From: QWHO01 sp021404945
GTDB lineage: Bacteria > Vulcanimicrobiota > Xenobia > Xenobiales > QWHO01
Direction: 5' to 3'
Length of the DNA stretch: 64,000 nucleotides
Assembly: GCA_963169765.1 (NCBI GenBank)
Contig: CAUJEN010000184.1
Coordinates: forward strand, 62,001-126,000
Position 1 is the first letter of the stretch. Every line of letters starts with the position of its first letter. The position numbers were made by a program, and so were the translations under genes. Under the pieces are notes generated by a model. The model was not told where the DNA came from. It did not search any database and saw nothing but the letters and a program-made list of their open reading frames with translations. Positions 26,126 through 33,831 of this stretch are shown here, piece after piece.

Positions 26126-26355
26126 GGCATCAGGTCGCCCCAGACCTCGGGGGGAAGGGGAGCGTCGAAATCATCCGGCACTTCGATGATGCCATCATCG
26201 CGCCCCAAGATTCGCTTTCGCTTCTCTGGCACCACCGCCACGAGGCGAGCCACCGGAGTCCCGGCTCGTGCGATCACCACGTCTTCTCCTGCTTCCACTT
26301 GGGCCAGAAGCTGAGAAAGTCGAGTTTTCGCCTCGTGGACGTTCACTGTGATCAC
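26122..26355 (-). CDS. Phd/YefM-family antitoxin
   Basis: The 77-residue partner of the adjacent PIN toxin. N-terminal NVHEAKTRLSQLLAQVEAGE is the Phd/YefM DNA-binding signature (usually MxxVNIHEAK), and IARAGTPVARLV is the second conserved element; the acidic C-terminus would wrap and neutralise the toxin. The start is GTG at 26355. The start codon lies within a perfect 12-bp palindrome that may be the autoregulatory operator. Confidence 0.9.
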   Translation of the reverse strand: MITVNVHEAKTRLSQLLAQVEAGEDVVIARAGTPVARLVAVVPEKRKRILGRDDGIIEVPDDFDAPLPPEVWGDLMP

Positions 26356-26390
26356 AGGACTAACCTAGCAGGATTAATTAGCTAAGTCAA
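26346..26390 (-). promoter_or_regulatory. Toxin-antitoxin promoter with palindromic operator
   Basis: On the minus strand, TTGACT (26390-26385) and TAGGTT (26367-26362) form a sigma-70 promoter with exact 17-bp spacing. CTGTGATCACAG at 26346-26357 is a perfect 12-bp palindrome that spans the antitoxin GTG and the likely transcription start, a natural site for Phd-type autorepression. Confidence 0.65.
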
Positions 26391-26551
26391 GGAAGTTGTC
26401 GAATCCAGGCCTTTTCCCCATGGAAGTTCCCCGGGTAAGAGCGACGCTGCCTTCCGGCTTCGTGCGGGTTCGGGGAACCTGTAAGCCGATGATACCTGAT
26501 TCCGCCGAGATCTTCGGTGAGGTTTTCCCGCAGGGCCCTACTCGATGAGGC

Positions 26552-26762
26552 TCAAAGGGTGCACTTGATGGACTCAATGAATGCTTTCACGGCGGGCTCC
26601 TTCGGGTTCTTGTGCCCCCATGCCGTCCGCCGAAAAGGTCGAGACATCGTGGGCGGCGCTGAAGGGCAGCGTGACGTGAAAGTCCTTGTCGGGAGTGAAG
26701 CAGGTCCAGGAGCTGGCCAGGGCCAGCAAGAGGGACAGGAGAAGGGGAGCAAAGCGCGTCAT
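26552..26762 (-). pseudogene. Small secreted protein gene disrupted by a one-base frameshift
   Basis: From ATG 26762 a signal peptide (MTRFAPLLLSLLLALASSW) and about 30 mature residues are read. After a run of five C (26615-26619; G on the coding strand) the frame goes to a low-GC3 tail and stops. Skipping one G joins a second frame ending HKNPKEPAVKAFIESIKCTL. In that tail 16 of 20 third positions are G or C, against 4 of 13 in the present frame. The original product was probably about 69 residues. Either a homopolymer sequencing error or a true pseudogene. Function unknown. Confidence 0.6.
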
Positions 26763-26945
26763 CGGGCCTGGTTCGTTCTCGAGTCCCAGGCCCCTGGCGA
26801 CGATGCTATTTGCCTGGATGGGCAATAGCTGCCTCAGTCGTCCATCCCGGTTGTTTCGATGCCAGGCTCGCCTTTGCCGGCCAGGTCGCTCGGTTCAATG
26901 AGCGATGGGAAGGCTCTCCAGCCACGGCAGCAGAAATCCCTCCCC

Positions 26946-27953
26946 ATGAGGAACGTTGTCTCGCTCCTCCTGTGGCTGGCTCTGGTCTTGCCAGTTCTCA
27001 CCCAGATGCCCCCCGTGCCGCCCGGCCCTCGGGTCAACGGGGTGCTCACCACGCGGGTGGATCCGGCCGACCCCACCGTGACCCTGGACTGGGACGTGGG
27101 CGACATCGCCGAGGTGACGGGCATCGACTGGGAGATCCTGGACCGGCCCTTCTCCGACGTGCACCCCATCACACTGACCGACGAGCCCCTGCGACAGGGC
27201 AGCTTCGAGGGCAAGAGCGGCCACGGGCCCATCGACCTCAAGGGTCTGCCCGATGGCACCTTCTACATCCGCTACATCGGCAAGAAGGGCAAGCGCGAGG
27301 TGACCCTGGCCAGCGAGGCGGCCCGCTTCGTGATCATCGCCGGCCATCGCGCCGGACCGAGCACGGGAGGGCCGGGACCTTCCGGTCGCCCCACCGGAGG
27401 TCCCGTGAGTCCCGCAGGCCCCGGGCCGGGAGCCACCGGGCCTCCCCTGCGGCTGGTGCCCGACTCCATCAACCTGCCGGTCAACTCGGTGCAGAAGTTC
27501 TGGCTTCCCCCCGAGCTCAAAGGGGTCACCGCTCTCTCCTGGGAGGTGGACGGCGGACCGGGCGAGGTCGATCCTACCGGCGTCTATCGCGCTCCGGCCG
27601 TCGTACCGGGGGGCGGCCTGACAGCCCCGGTCAAGCTGGTGGCTCGGCTGTCCGACGGGCGGACAGCCACGGCTGACATCATGCTGCTCTGCCCTGTGCG
27701 CTTCCTGGGGGTGGAGCCCTCGGGCTCGATCAAGGCTGGCAAGACGTTGCAGTTCCGCGGGATGGCTGAGGGGATCACCACCAGTGTGCCCACCTGGACG
27801 CTGGTGAGCGGACCGGGCCAGCTCAAGGAGAACGGAGTCTACACCGCTCCCAGGCAGGTCGATTCGCCCCAGCGGCTGCGGGTGCGCATCAACTGGCCCG
27901 GGGTGTGCAAGCCCACCGAGGTGGAGCTCACTGTCATACCGGGAGACAAGTAA
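26946..27953 (+). CDS. Secreted protein with Ig-like domains
   Basis: A 335-residue exported protein. The ATG at 26946 starts a signal peptide (RNVVSLLLWLALVLPVLTQ); earlier in-frame codons lack coding character. The first domain (about 25-135) is beta-rich, with repeated WDVGDIAEVTGIDW-like strands. A Gly/Pro-rich linker (about 138-160) follows. Two tandem domains of the bacterial Ig-like type follow: SWEVDGGPGEVDPTGVYRAP and TWTLVSGPGQLKENGVYTAP carry the same W-x-V-x-GPG-x(6)-GVY-x-AP motif. Such domains usually mediate surface adhesion or assembly. No enzymatic domain is seen. Lies in the nuoH-nuoI island. Confidence 0.75.
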   Translation: MRNVVSLLLWLALVLPVLTQMPPVPPGPRVNGVLTTRVDPADPTVTLDWDVGDIAEVTGIDWEILDRPFSDVHPITLTDEPLRQGSFEGKSGHGPIDLKGLPDGTFYIRYIGKKGKREVTLASEAARFVIIAGHRAGPSTGGPGPSGRPTGGPVSPAGPGPGATGPPLRLVPDSINLPVNSVQKFWLPPELKGVTALSWEVDGGPGEVDPTGVYRAPAVVPGGGLTAPVKLVARLSDGRTATADIMLLCPVRFLGVEPSGSIKAGKTLQFRGMAEGITTSVPTWTLVSGPGQLKENGVYTAPRQVDSPQRLRVRINWPGVCKPTEVELTVIPGDK

Positions 27954-27972
27954 CCCGGTTTGGGGTTACAAT
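27943..27972 (+). promoter_or_regulatory. Candidate promoter of the 27979 gene
   Basis: GAGACA (27943-27948) and TACAAT (27967-27972) are spaced 18 bp. The -10 box ends only six bases before the ATG at 27979, so a transcript from here would have essentially no leader. Confidence 0.45.
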
Positions 27973-27978
27973 GGGCCG

Positions 27979-28266
27979 ATGGCACAGAGGTGGGATCTGT
28001 TCGATGTCCACGCCGGGCTCGTCAGCATGGAGGAATACCTGCTGGAACGCCACTGCGAGGAAGACCTCAAGACGGTGGTGGAGATACCGGCCGAGAAGTG
28101 GGTGGAGTTTGTCAAGCCCCCTCCCCCCCCGCCCGAGCCGCCGCCGCGTCGACTCGTGCCCGAGATCAGGGTGGTCGAGCAGGAAGAGCCGAAAGAGCCC
28201 GACGTGCAGGACCTGATCGAGAACTTCCACAAAGCCGCCCGTGATTGGGAAGAGCGTAACCAGTAG
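27979..28266 (+). CDS. Small acidic hypothetical protein
   Basis: Not recognised. 95 residues: a helical N-terminal half (LVSMEEYLLERHCEEDLKTVVEIP), a proline run (about 46-54), and an acidic C-terminal helix (VQDLIENFHKAARDWEERNQ). No signal peptide. It follows the Ig-like gene by 25 bases and may have its own, possibly leaderless, promoter. It could be a small cytosolic adaptor; that is inference. Confidence 0.6.
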   Translation: MAQRWDLFDVHAGLVSMEEYLLERHCEEDLKTVVEIPAEKWVEFVKPPPPPPEPPPRRLVPEIRVVEQEEPKEPDVQDLIENFHKAARDWEERNQ

Positions 28267-28296
28267 CTGACCGGCGGCTACCGGCTCGTCACTCTT

Positions 28297-28341
28297 GACA
28301 GCTCAAGTGCTGTCTGGCTCGCCCTGGCACAGCTTGTGCCA
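28297..28341 (+). promoter_or_regulatory. Two adjacent perfect inverted repeats
   Basis: GACAGC-N6-GCTGTC (28297-28314) and TGGCACA-GCT-TGTGCCA (28325-28341) lie 142-186 bases upstream of the zincin gene start. A TTGACA hexamer (28295-28300) touches the first repeat, but no matching -10 is seen. Possible operators or hairpins. Confidence 0.4.
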
Positions 28342-28482
28342 TCACCCACAGTTGGCACATTCAGGCGGCAGCCGCGCTCGTCTGGCTCCGCCTCATCGCG
28401 GGACGCGACGTTCTATCAGGTCGAGTCCGGTTTACATTTCGGCAACCTCGCGCGGTGGGTCGCTCCTTATGCTGAACCAACC

Positions 28483-30285
28483 ATGCGCATCTCCCCCCAC
28501 CTGCCCGTGCGTTCAGCCCGCCGGGCCCCGGCCCTGGCTGCGCCACCTCTGGCTTCGGCGCACACCCGTCCGGTCGCGCCACGTCCGGTGGACGCGCGGG
28601 CCGAGCGCATCGAGCACTGGCTGCGGGGGGTGCAGGAGGGCACCCTGGCCAATCTGCGCGGAGCGGCCTCGGCCTACGCCGGGCAGATGGTCGGCATGGC
28701 CGTGGGGGCGGTCCTGTTCGCGCCGGCGGCGGTGGCCACCGGCAATGTGTTCGTATTCTTTGGAGGCGCTTCGCTGCTTGGCTGTGCGGGGGCCTACGCG
28801 GGTTACCAGATTGATCGCAAGCAAGCCCAGCGCCAGTCCGGCCCGGACCGCCTCACCGGGGCAGCCCTGGCAGCGGGAACGGCCGTCCAGGCCCTGCCAA
28901 AGTTTGCTTATCCCTCGCTGCTGGGAGCCTCTACAGCCGATCGGGCCGTCATCATGGGAGCTCTGGACAAGATGCCGATGGGCTCGGTGACCAGCCTGTC
29001 TCACGTGCAGGTCTTGAGCGATCTGACCAACACGGGCGCTTCGGGGATGGCCCTGCCCGCGTTCTCGCAGAACGGCGTGCTGCTCGACCGCGAGTCCCTG
29101 CACTACTGGGGCTGGGGGGAGGAGCTGGTGGCCCACGAGGTGGGCCACACGCGCGACTTCGACCGGGTGGGCTATGGCGTATTCGGCGGGCACAGCCTGC
29201 TCGGGCCCTTTGGAAGAGCGCCCTACATCACCTCTTACGCCGGCACCAACCGCCTGGAGGACTTCGCCGAGACCCACGCCCTCTATCACACCGGCCAGCG
29301 CTCCTCGATGGAGGCCCGCACCCCGGCCAAGCTGCAGGCCATGGAGGCGCTTCACCAGCAGGGACTGGGCGAGCGCTTCGCCGAGCGCCCCGAGGTGCGC
29401 CAGGCAGGCCGGGACCTGGGTCGGGCCCTGGAAGCGGTGCCCTACCTGCGCCAGGGTCTGGAGCTGGCCGGGGGGCTGGTAGCTCCAATCCAGGTGCGTC
29501 GCGGGGCGCGCAAGCTCGAGGACGGGTTCCTGCGCGGCGACGAGGCCCAGAAGTTCCACGGCAAGATGAACCTGGCCAGCGGGCTTATGATCCTGGCTCC
29601 GGCTGGGCCGGTGGGGGCCCTGATCACCTCGGCCACCCACGCCGTGGTAGGCGGCCTGGTGCAGGACGGCAAGCTCTCCCTGGAGCGGGCCAACTCGATC
29701 GGGAATGGGGCTCTGGCCATCGCCGCCGGACCCCTCGGAATGGTGGGGAGCGCCGTCATCGGCGAGCTGTCGGCTGGCGGGGTGAGCATCCAGCGAGCTT
29801 CCTACCAACCGGGCGAGCATCCCACCGGCAAGCCCGATCCGTCCAGGCCCGGCGCACTCCCCTGGCTGGCGGCCGGGATCAGCGGCGGGATCGGCCTGGG
29901 AGCGACGCTCGGCGCCCTGACCGGCGGGGCCCTGGGAGCGGTCAGCGGTATGTTCTGGGGGCCCCTGGCGGGCACCGCCCTGGCTCTGGGAGCCTTCGCC
30001 TTGACCCGTCCCGAGCCGGTACCCGGCAAGCTGGATCTGACCCGCGATGATCGGATGTACCTGGCCCGGGTGATCGGGGGAGGGGCTCTGGGCGGCACGC
30101 TCGGGGCGCTGGGTGGGGGAGAGCTGGGAGGCCTGGCCGGGACCGCCGCCGGAGGCGCCATGCTCGGCCCGGCCGGGGCCGTCACCGGGGCCTGGGTGGG
30201 ACGCTTCGCCGGCATGATGCTGGGCTCGCTGGCCCTGGGACGCGCCGGCGCCTGGGCCGGCCGCAAGCTCGACGACGCCTTCTGA
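28483..30285 (+). CDS. Zincin metallopeptidase with glycine-zipper membrane regions
   Basis: A 600-residue protein combining two unusual parts. The ATG at 28483 opens a Pro/Ala/Arg-rich leader without a Sec signal. A hydrophobic Gly/Ala segment spans about 65-110. The peptidase core has H218-E-V-G-H222, and E259 in RLEDFAETHALYH lies 41 residues later; this HExxH...YAxTNxxEDFAE layout resembles the anthrax lethal factor-like (ATLF/M34) zincins. The C-terminal about 170 residues are long glycine-zipper runs (GISGGIGLGATLGALTGG, GGGALGGTLGALGGGELGG) of the sort found in pore-forming or membrane-inserting proteins. A toxin or effector role is plausible but inferred. No immunity or chaperone gene is obvious. 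A tandem repeat array begins 16 bases after the stop. Confidence 0.75.
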   Translation: MRISPHLPVRSARRAPALAAPPLASAHTRPVAPRPVDARAERIEHWLRGVQEGTLANLRGAASAYAGQMVGMAVGAVLFAPAAVATGNVFVFFGGASLLGCAGAYAGYQIDRKQAQRQSGPDRLTGAALAAGTAVQALPKFAYPSLLGASTADRAVIMGALDKMPMGSVTSLSHVQVLSDLTNTGASGMALPAFSQNGVLLDRESLHYWGWGEELVAHEVGHTRDFDRVGYGVFGGHSLLGPFGRAPYITSYAGTNRLEDFAETHALYHTGQRSSMEARTPAKLQAMEALHQQGLGERFAERPEVRQAGRDLGRALEAVPYLRQGLELAGGLVAPIQVRRGARKLEDGFLRGDEAQKFHGKMNLASGLMILAPAGPVGALITSATHAVVGGLVQDGKLSLERANSIGNGALAIAAGPLGMVGSAVIGELSAGGVSIQRASYQPGEHPTGKPDPSRPGALPWLAAGISGGIGLGATLGALTGGALGAVSGMFWGPLAGTALALGAFALTRPEPVPGKLDLTRDDRMYLARVIGGGALGGTLGALGGGELGGLAGTAAGGAMLGPAGAVTGAWVGRFAGMMLGSLALGRAGAWAGRKLDDAF

Positions 30286-30300
30286 GCTTGCCGCCCGCCC

Positions 30301-30520
30301 ACCACGAACACACGTTCCGGGCTCCGGTCCGGGGACGGATCATGATCCGCTTTCGAGCCCGATCACGACGAACGCGCGTTCCGGGCTCCGGCTCGGGGAC
30401 GGATCATGATCCGCTATCGAGCCCGATCACGACGAACGCACGTTCCGGGCTCCGGCTCGGGGACGGATCATGATCCGCTTGCGAGCCCGATCACGGCGAA
30501 CGCGCGTTCCCGATTCCGGT
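30301..30520. repeat. 64-bp tandem repeat array, copy set 2
   Basis: Three full units and one partial unit of 64 bp lie between the zincin gene and nuoI. Each contains GGATCATGATCCGCT (palindrome at 30337, 30401 and 30465, exact 64-base steps), then a gagcccgatcacg-cgaacgc-cgttccgggctccgg core. The unit is the reverse complement of the array at 8971-9153 with a base of length difference. Confidence 0.88.
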
Positions 30521-30562
30521 CCAGCACCCCGGGACCTGGCAGACCCGCAAGCCTGTGAAAAG

Positions 30563-30588
30563 GAGTTCGTGAATCTTTTCACGAACTC
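30563..30588 (+). promoter_or_regulatory. Perfect 11-bp hairpin upstream of nuoI
   Basis: GAGTTCGTGAA-TCTT-TTCACGAACTC is a perfect 11-bp stem with a 4-base loop, 25 bases before the nuoI ATG. No T-tract follows. It could be an operator, an RNA processing site separating the second nuo transcript, or an RBS-controlling structure. Confidence 0.55.
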
Positions 30589-30612
30589 GCCCCCTGCTAA
30601 GAAAGACGCGCT

Positions 30613-31182
30613 ATGGACGAGATTCTCTCCGATCTGGTGGCTCTGGGCAAAGGCCTGAGCATCACCTTCAAAAACATGCTGCGCCCACCGGTGACGGTGG
30701 AGTATCCTGAGAAGAAACGCGTGTTGCCCCCTCGCACGCGCGGCCGCCATGTGCTGCACCGCTACGAAGACGGCCGTGAGCGCTGCGTGGGCTGCCTTTT
30801 GTGCCAGGGCACATGCCCGGCCAGCGCCATCTACATCGAGGCCAGAGAGAACGATTCGGCCAGGCCCGTTTCGGCGGGCGAGCGATATGCCGAGATCTTC
30901 CGCGTCGACCTGTTGCGCTGCATCTACTGCGGACACTGCGAGCTGGCTTGCCCCACCAACGCCATCACCCTCGAGTCCAACACCGCCCTGGCCGGCTACA
31001 CGCGCCAGTCCCTGGTGATGGAGAAGGAAGACCTGCTCGAGCCGACGGGCAGTGCCACCCTGGGCTCCACCCAGGCCTGGGACGCCCGTCCTCCCAGCGA
31101 AATGACCCGCTTTGACGGCTCCGAGACCTCGGCCGCCGCGGTCGGCAAGGGAAACCTGGTGCGCCGGCTGCCTGAGCGCTAG
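30613..31182 (+). CDS. nuoI: NADH-quinone oxidoreductase subunit I
   Basis: The TYKY-type subunit with two [4Fe-4S] clusters (N6a, N6b) linking NuoG to NuoB. 189 residues; ligands CVGCLLCQGTCP (about 57-68) and CIYCGHCELACP (about 103-114) are complete. N-terminal helix and RGRHVLHRYEDG are typical. The last about 40 residues are low in complexity. It opens the second nuo block (nuoIJKLMN) after the 5-kb island and must have its own promoter or depend on read-through. nuoJ follows after 13 bases. Confidence 0.96.
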   Translation: MDEILSDLVALGKGLSITFKNMLRPPVTVEYPEKKRVLPPRTRGRHVLHRYEDGRERCVGCLLCQGTCPASAIYIEARENDSARPVSAGERYAEIFRVDLLRCIYCGHCELACPTNAITLESNTALAGYTRQSLVMEKEDLLEPTGSATLGSTQAWDARPPSEMTRFDGSETSAAAVGKGNLVRRLPER

Positions 31183-31195
31183 GAGAGAACGAGAC

Positions 31196-31687
31196 TTGGA
31201 CAACGCACTGCTCTTTTTTCTCGGTGCCCTCTCGCTCGCTTCCGCACTGGGCGTGGTAGGCTCGACCCAGGCCGTCTATTCAGCTTTGAGCCTGACCGTC
31301 AACCTGCTGGTCATGGCCGTCTTGTTCTTGTTCCTGGGGGCCGAGTTTCTGGGCCTGGCTCAGATCCTGATTTACGCCGGCGCGGTCATGGTGCTCTTCT
31401 TGTTCGCGGTCACGCTGCTGGCTCCGCGCGAGGAGACTCTGTTCAAGCTCACGGGCCATCCCCAGCGTCTGCTAGGAATCTTCGTGGGCCTGGTCCTGGC
31501 CATCACGCTGGGAGCGCTGATGGTTGCCTTCCCCCGCACCCCCCCGTCCGGCCCGGACGGGACCATCCAGGGCTTCGGGAAACTGGTTTCCGGGCTCTAC
31601 GTGCTGCCCTTTGAAGCCACCGCCTTCGTGTTGCTGGTGGCTTTGATGGGCGCTGTGGTGCTGGGCAAAAAGGAGCTCAATGGCTGA
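31196..31687 (+). CDS. nuoJ: NADH-quinone oxidoreductase subunit J
   Basis: Membrane subunit of complex I, 163 residues with five transmembrane helices. The start is TTG at 31196, with AGGAG ten bases upstream. The pi-bulge helix region FLGLAQILIYAGAVMVLFLFAVTLL (about 53-77) is diagnostic (split: EFLGLAQILIYAGAVMV). It overlaps nuoK by eight bases. Confidence 0.95.
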   Translation: MDNALLFFLGALSLASALGVVGSTQAVYSALSLTVNLLVMAVLFLFLGAEFLGLAQILIYAGAVMVLFLFAVTLLAPREETLFKLTGHPQRLLGIFVGLVLAITLGALMVAFPRTPPSGPDGTIQGFGKLVSGLYVLPFEATAFVLLVALMGAVVLGKKELNG

Positions 31688-32012
31688 GCAGCCCACCTTC
31701 TTTCTGATCTTGAGCGCCCTGCTGTTCGGCCTGGGAGCCACCGGCGTGGCCGTGCGCCGCAACCCGCTGGTGATGTTCATGTGCATCGAGATGATGCTCA
31801 ACGCCGCCAACCTGGCCATGCTCACGTTTGCTCGCTACCCGGTGGTCATGCCCCCCGGCGGCCTGGGTGGTCCGAGCGACGGACCGGTCTTCGTCTTCGT
31901 GGTCATGTTCGTGGCCGCGGCCGAGGCCGTGGTGGGCTTGGCCATCATCATCACCATCTTTCGAAGTCGCCAGAACGTCGATGTGGACGATCTGAGCGCC
32001 ATGAGGGGCTGA
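31680..32012 (+). CDS. nuoK: NADH-quinone oxidoreductase subunit K
   Basis: Small membrane subunit, 110 residues, three transmembrane helices. Conserved acidic residues of the proton path are present: E37 in MCIEMMLNAANL and E in AAAEAVVGLAI (about 82). Sequence otherwise standard. It overlaps nuoJ and is four bases from nuoL. Confidence 0.96.
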   Translation: MAEQPTFFLILSALLFGLGATGVAVRRNPLVMFMCIEMMLNAANLAMLTFARYPVVMPPGGLGGPSDGPVFVFVVMFVAAAEAVVGLAIIITIFRSRQNVDVDDLSAMRG

Positions 32013-32016
32013 GCCG

Positions 32017-33831
32017 ATGTTCTGGGCGGCCCTGTTCCTGCCGCTGCTCGGCGGGCTCTTCATCCTCTCCTACGGCCAGCGCCTGGGGCGCAAGCTCTCC
32101 GTCTCCCTGGCATGCGGCACGGTGGGAGCAGCCTTCGTCTCGGCCCTGCTCACGTTCTTCTTCCCCCCGTCCGAGCCCGATCAGGTGCTGTTTCGCTGGC
32201 TCGACCTGGGCGCGGCCCGGGTCGACTTCGGAGCCTGGATCGACCCGCTCTCTATCACCATGCTCTTGACCGTGACCGGTGTGGCCTACCTGATCCACCT
32301 CTACTCCGCCGGCTACATGGCAGAGGAGCCAGAATTCGCGCGTTTTTTTGGATACCTGAACCTGTTCGTGGCGGCCATGGTCATGCTGGTGCTGGCCAAC
32401 AACTTCGCCCTGTTGCTGCTGGGCTGGGCGGGAGTCGGCTTTGCATCCTGCATGCTGATCGGGTTCTACGCCCACAAGCAGTCGGCCCTCATCGCCGCCC
32501 GCAAAGCCTTCGTGATCAATACTTTCGGCGACCTGGGCCTGATGCTGGCCGTCTTCGTGCTGGCCAACCAGGGCTCGGTGGCCTTCCGCGATGTCTTGCA
32601 GGCACCCTCCGACGAGCTGGCCATCGTGGTCGTGGTCGGCCTGCTGGTGGCCGCCTACGCCAAGTCAGCTCAGTTCCCGCTGCACACCTGGCTGCCGGAC
32701 GCGATGGAGGGGCCGACCCCGGTCTCGGCCCTGATCCACGCTGCCACCATGGTGACCGCAGGTGTCTATCTGCTGGCCCGTTGCGAGCCGCTGCTGCGCC
32801 TGGTAGCCGAGATGGGCTCGTTGATTGCCGCCCTGGGTCTACTCTCGGCTGCCCTGGCGGCCAGCTGCGCGCTGGCCCAGACGGATCTCAAGCGGGTGCT
32901 GGCCTACTCGACCATGTCCCAACTGGGCTACATGTTCATGGCCTGCGGAGTGGGCGCTTACGGGGCGGCCATCTTTCACCTGGTGACCCACGCTTTCTTC
33001 AAAGCCCTCTTATTTCTCTGCGCCGGCAGCATCATTCACGCCCTGCACGGGGAGCAGGATATGTTCAAGATGGGGGGCCTGGCCAGAAGATCCGAGCTGG
33101 CCGGTCCCCGCTGGGGTTTCTTGATCGGTGGTCTGGCCCTGGCCGGCCTGCCCCCCCTGGCAGGCTACTTCAGCAAGGAAGAGATTTTGACTGCCATCGA
33201 GCAGAACGCTATGACCGACAGCCTCTTCCTGGGGGCCCTCTTGACCGCCGCCCTGACGGCGTTCTACGTGGGCCGCGCCTACATTCTGGTGTTCTGGGGC
33301 CCGGCCGAGCACGGAGAGCTGCACCGACCAACCGCCCTGATGAGCCTGGCCTGCTGGGTGCTGGCCCTGCTCACCGCCGGGGCCGGGCTGGTGCTGGGAT
33401 TCCCTGGCTCCCCGGCTCTTGGGGCCTACCTGAGGACCGCACCGATTCCCACCCACCTCGGCACCGGCTTGCTGATCTCCCTGGGAACGGCCATTCCGGG
33501 CATGCTCCTGGCCTATTTCATGTTCGCCCGCACGCGTCCGCAGGGACCGTCCAGCGCGGCTGTGTTCCGGCTGGCCGAGAAGGGCTGGGCCCTGGATGAG
33601 GTCCAGCGCCTGGCCATCATCGCGCCCATGCAGATGATGGGCCGGCTCCTGGGCGGCAGGCTGGAAGACGTGGCCTCCCATCGACTCCCCGAGCAGGTGG
33701 GCCAGACCGCGGTTCGCTCCGGCCAGGAGCTGGGCTTGAGCCAGTCGGGCCTGTTGCGCACCTATGCTCTGGTGCTGCTCACCGCACTGCTCGGCGTGAT
33801 GACCTACCTTCTCTGGCAGGTGCGAGCATGA
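32017..33831 (+). CDS. nuoL: NADH-quinone oxidoreductase subunit L
   Basis: Antiporter-like distal subunit with the long lateral helix. 604 residues, about 14-16 transmembrane helices. The core signature HTWLPDAMEGPTPVSALIHA (about 225-244) and the following conserved lysines are present, as is the PPLAGYFSKEEIL loop (about 378). The C-terminus holds the amphipathic HL helix and a final anchor. ATGA overlap with nuoM. Confidence 0.97.
   Translation: MFWAALFLPLLGGLFILSYGQRLGRKLSVSLACGTVGAAFVSALLTFFFPPSEPDQVLFRWLDLGAARVDFGAWIDPLSITMLLTVTGVAYLIHLYSAGYMAEEPEFARFFGYLNLFVAAMVMLVLANNFALLLLGWAGVGFASCMLIGFYAHKQSALIAARKAFVINTFGDLGLMLAVFVLANQGSVAFRDVLQAPSDELAIVVVVGLLVAAYAKSAQFPLHTWLPDAMEGPTPVSALIHAATMVTAGVYLLARCEPLLRLVAEMGSLIAALGLLSAALAASCALAQTDLKRVLAYSTMSQLGYMFMACGVGAYGAAIFHLVTHAFFKALLFLCAGSIIHALHGEQDMFKMGGLARRSELAGPRWGFLIGGLALAGLPPLAGYFSKEEILTAIEQNAMTDSLFLGALLTAALTAFYVGRAYILVFWGPAEHGELHRPTALMSLACWVLALLTAGAGLVLGFPGSPALGAYLRTAPIPTHLGTGLLISLGTAIPGMLLAYFMFARTRPQGPSSAAVFRLAEKGWALDEVQRLAIIAPMQMMGRLLGGRLEDVASHRLPEQVGQTAVRSGQELGLSQSGLLRTYALVLLTALLGVMTYLLWQVRA

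Noticed and set aside
26440..26490. tRNA-like GGTTCGGGGAACC
   Set aside because: No cloverleaf can be folded around it; it is a simple local dyad.
28355..28375. Sigma-54 promoter (TTGGCACA)
   Set aside because: The required TTGC half is missing at the right distance.
32112..33599. 495-codon frame inside nuoL
   Set aside because: Same-strand shadow of a clearly conserved complex I gene.
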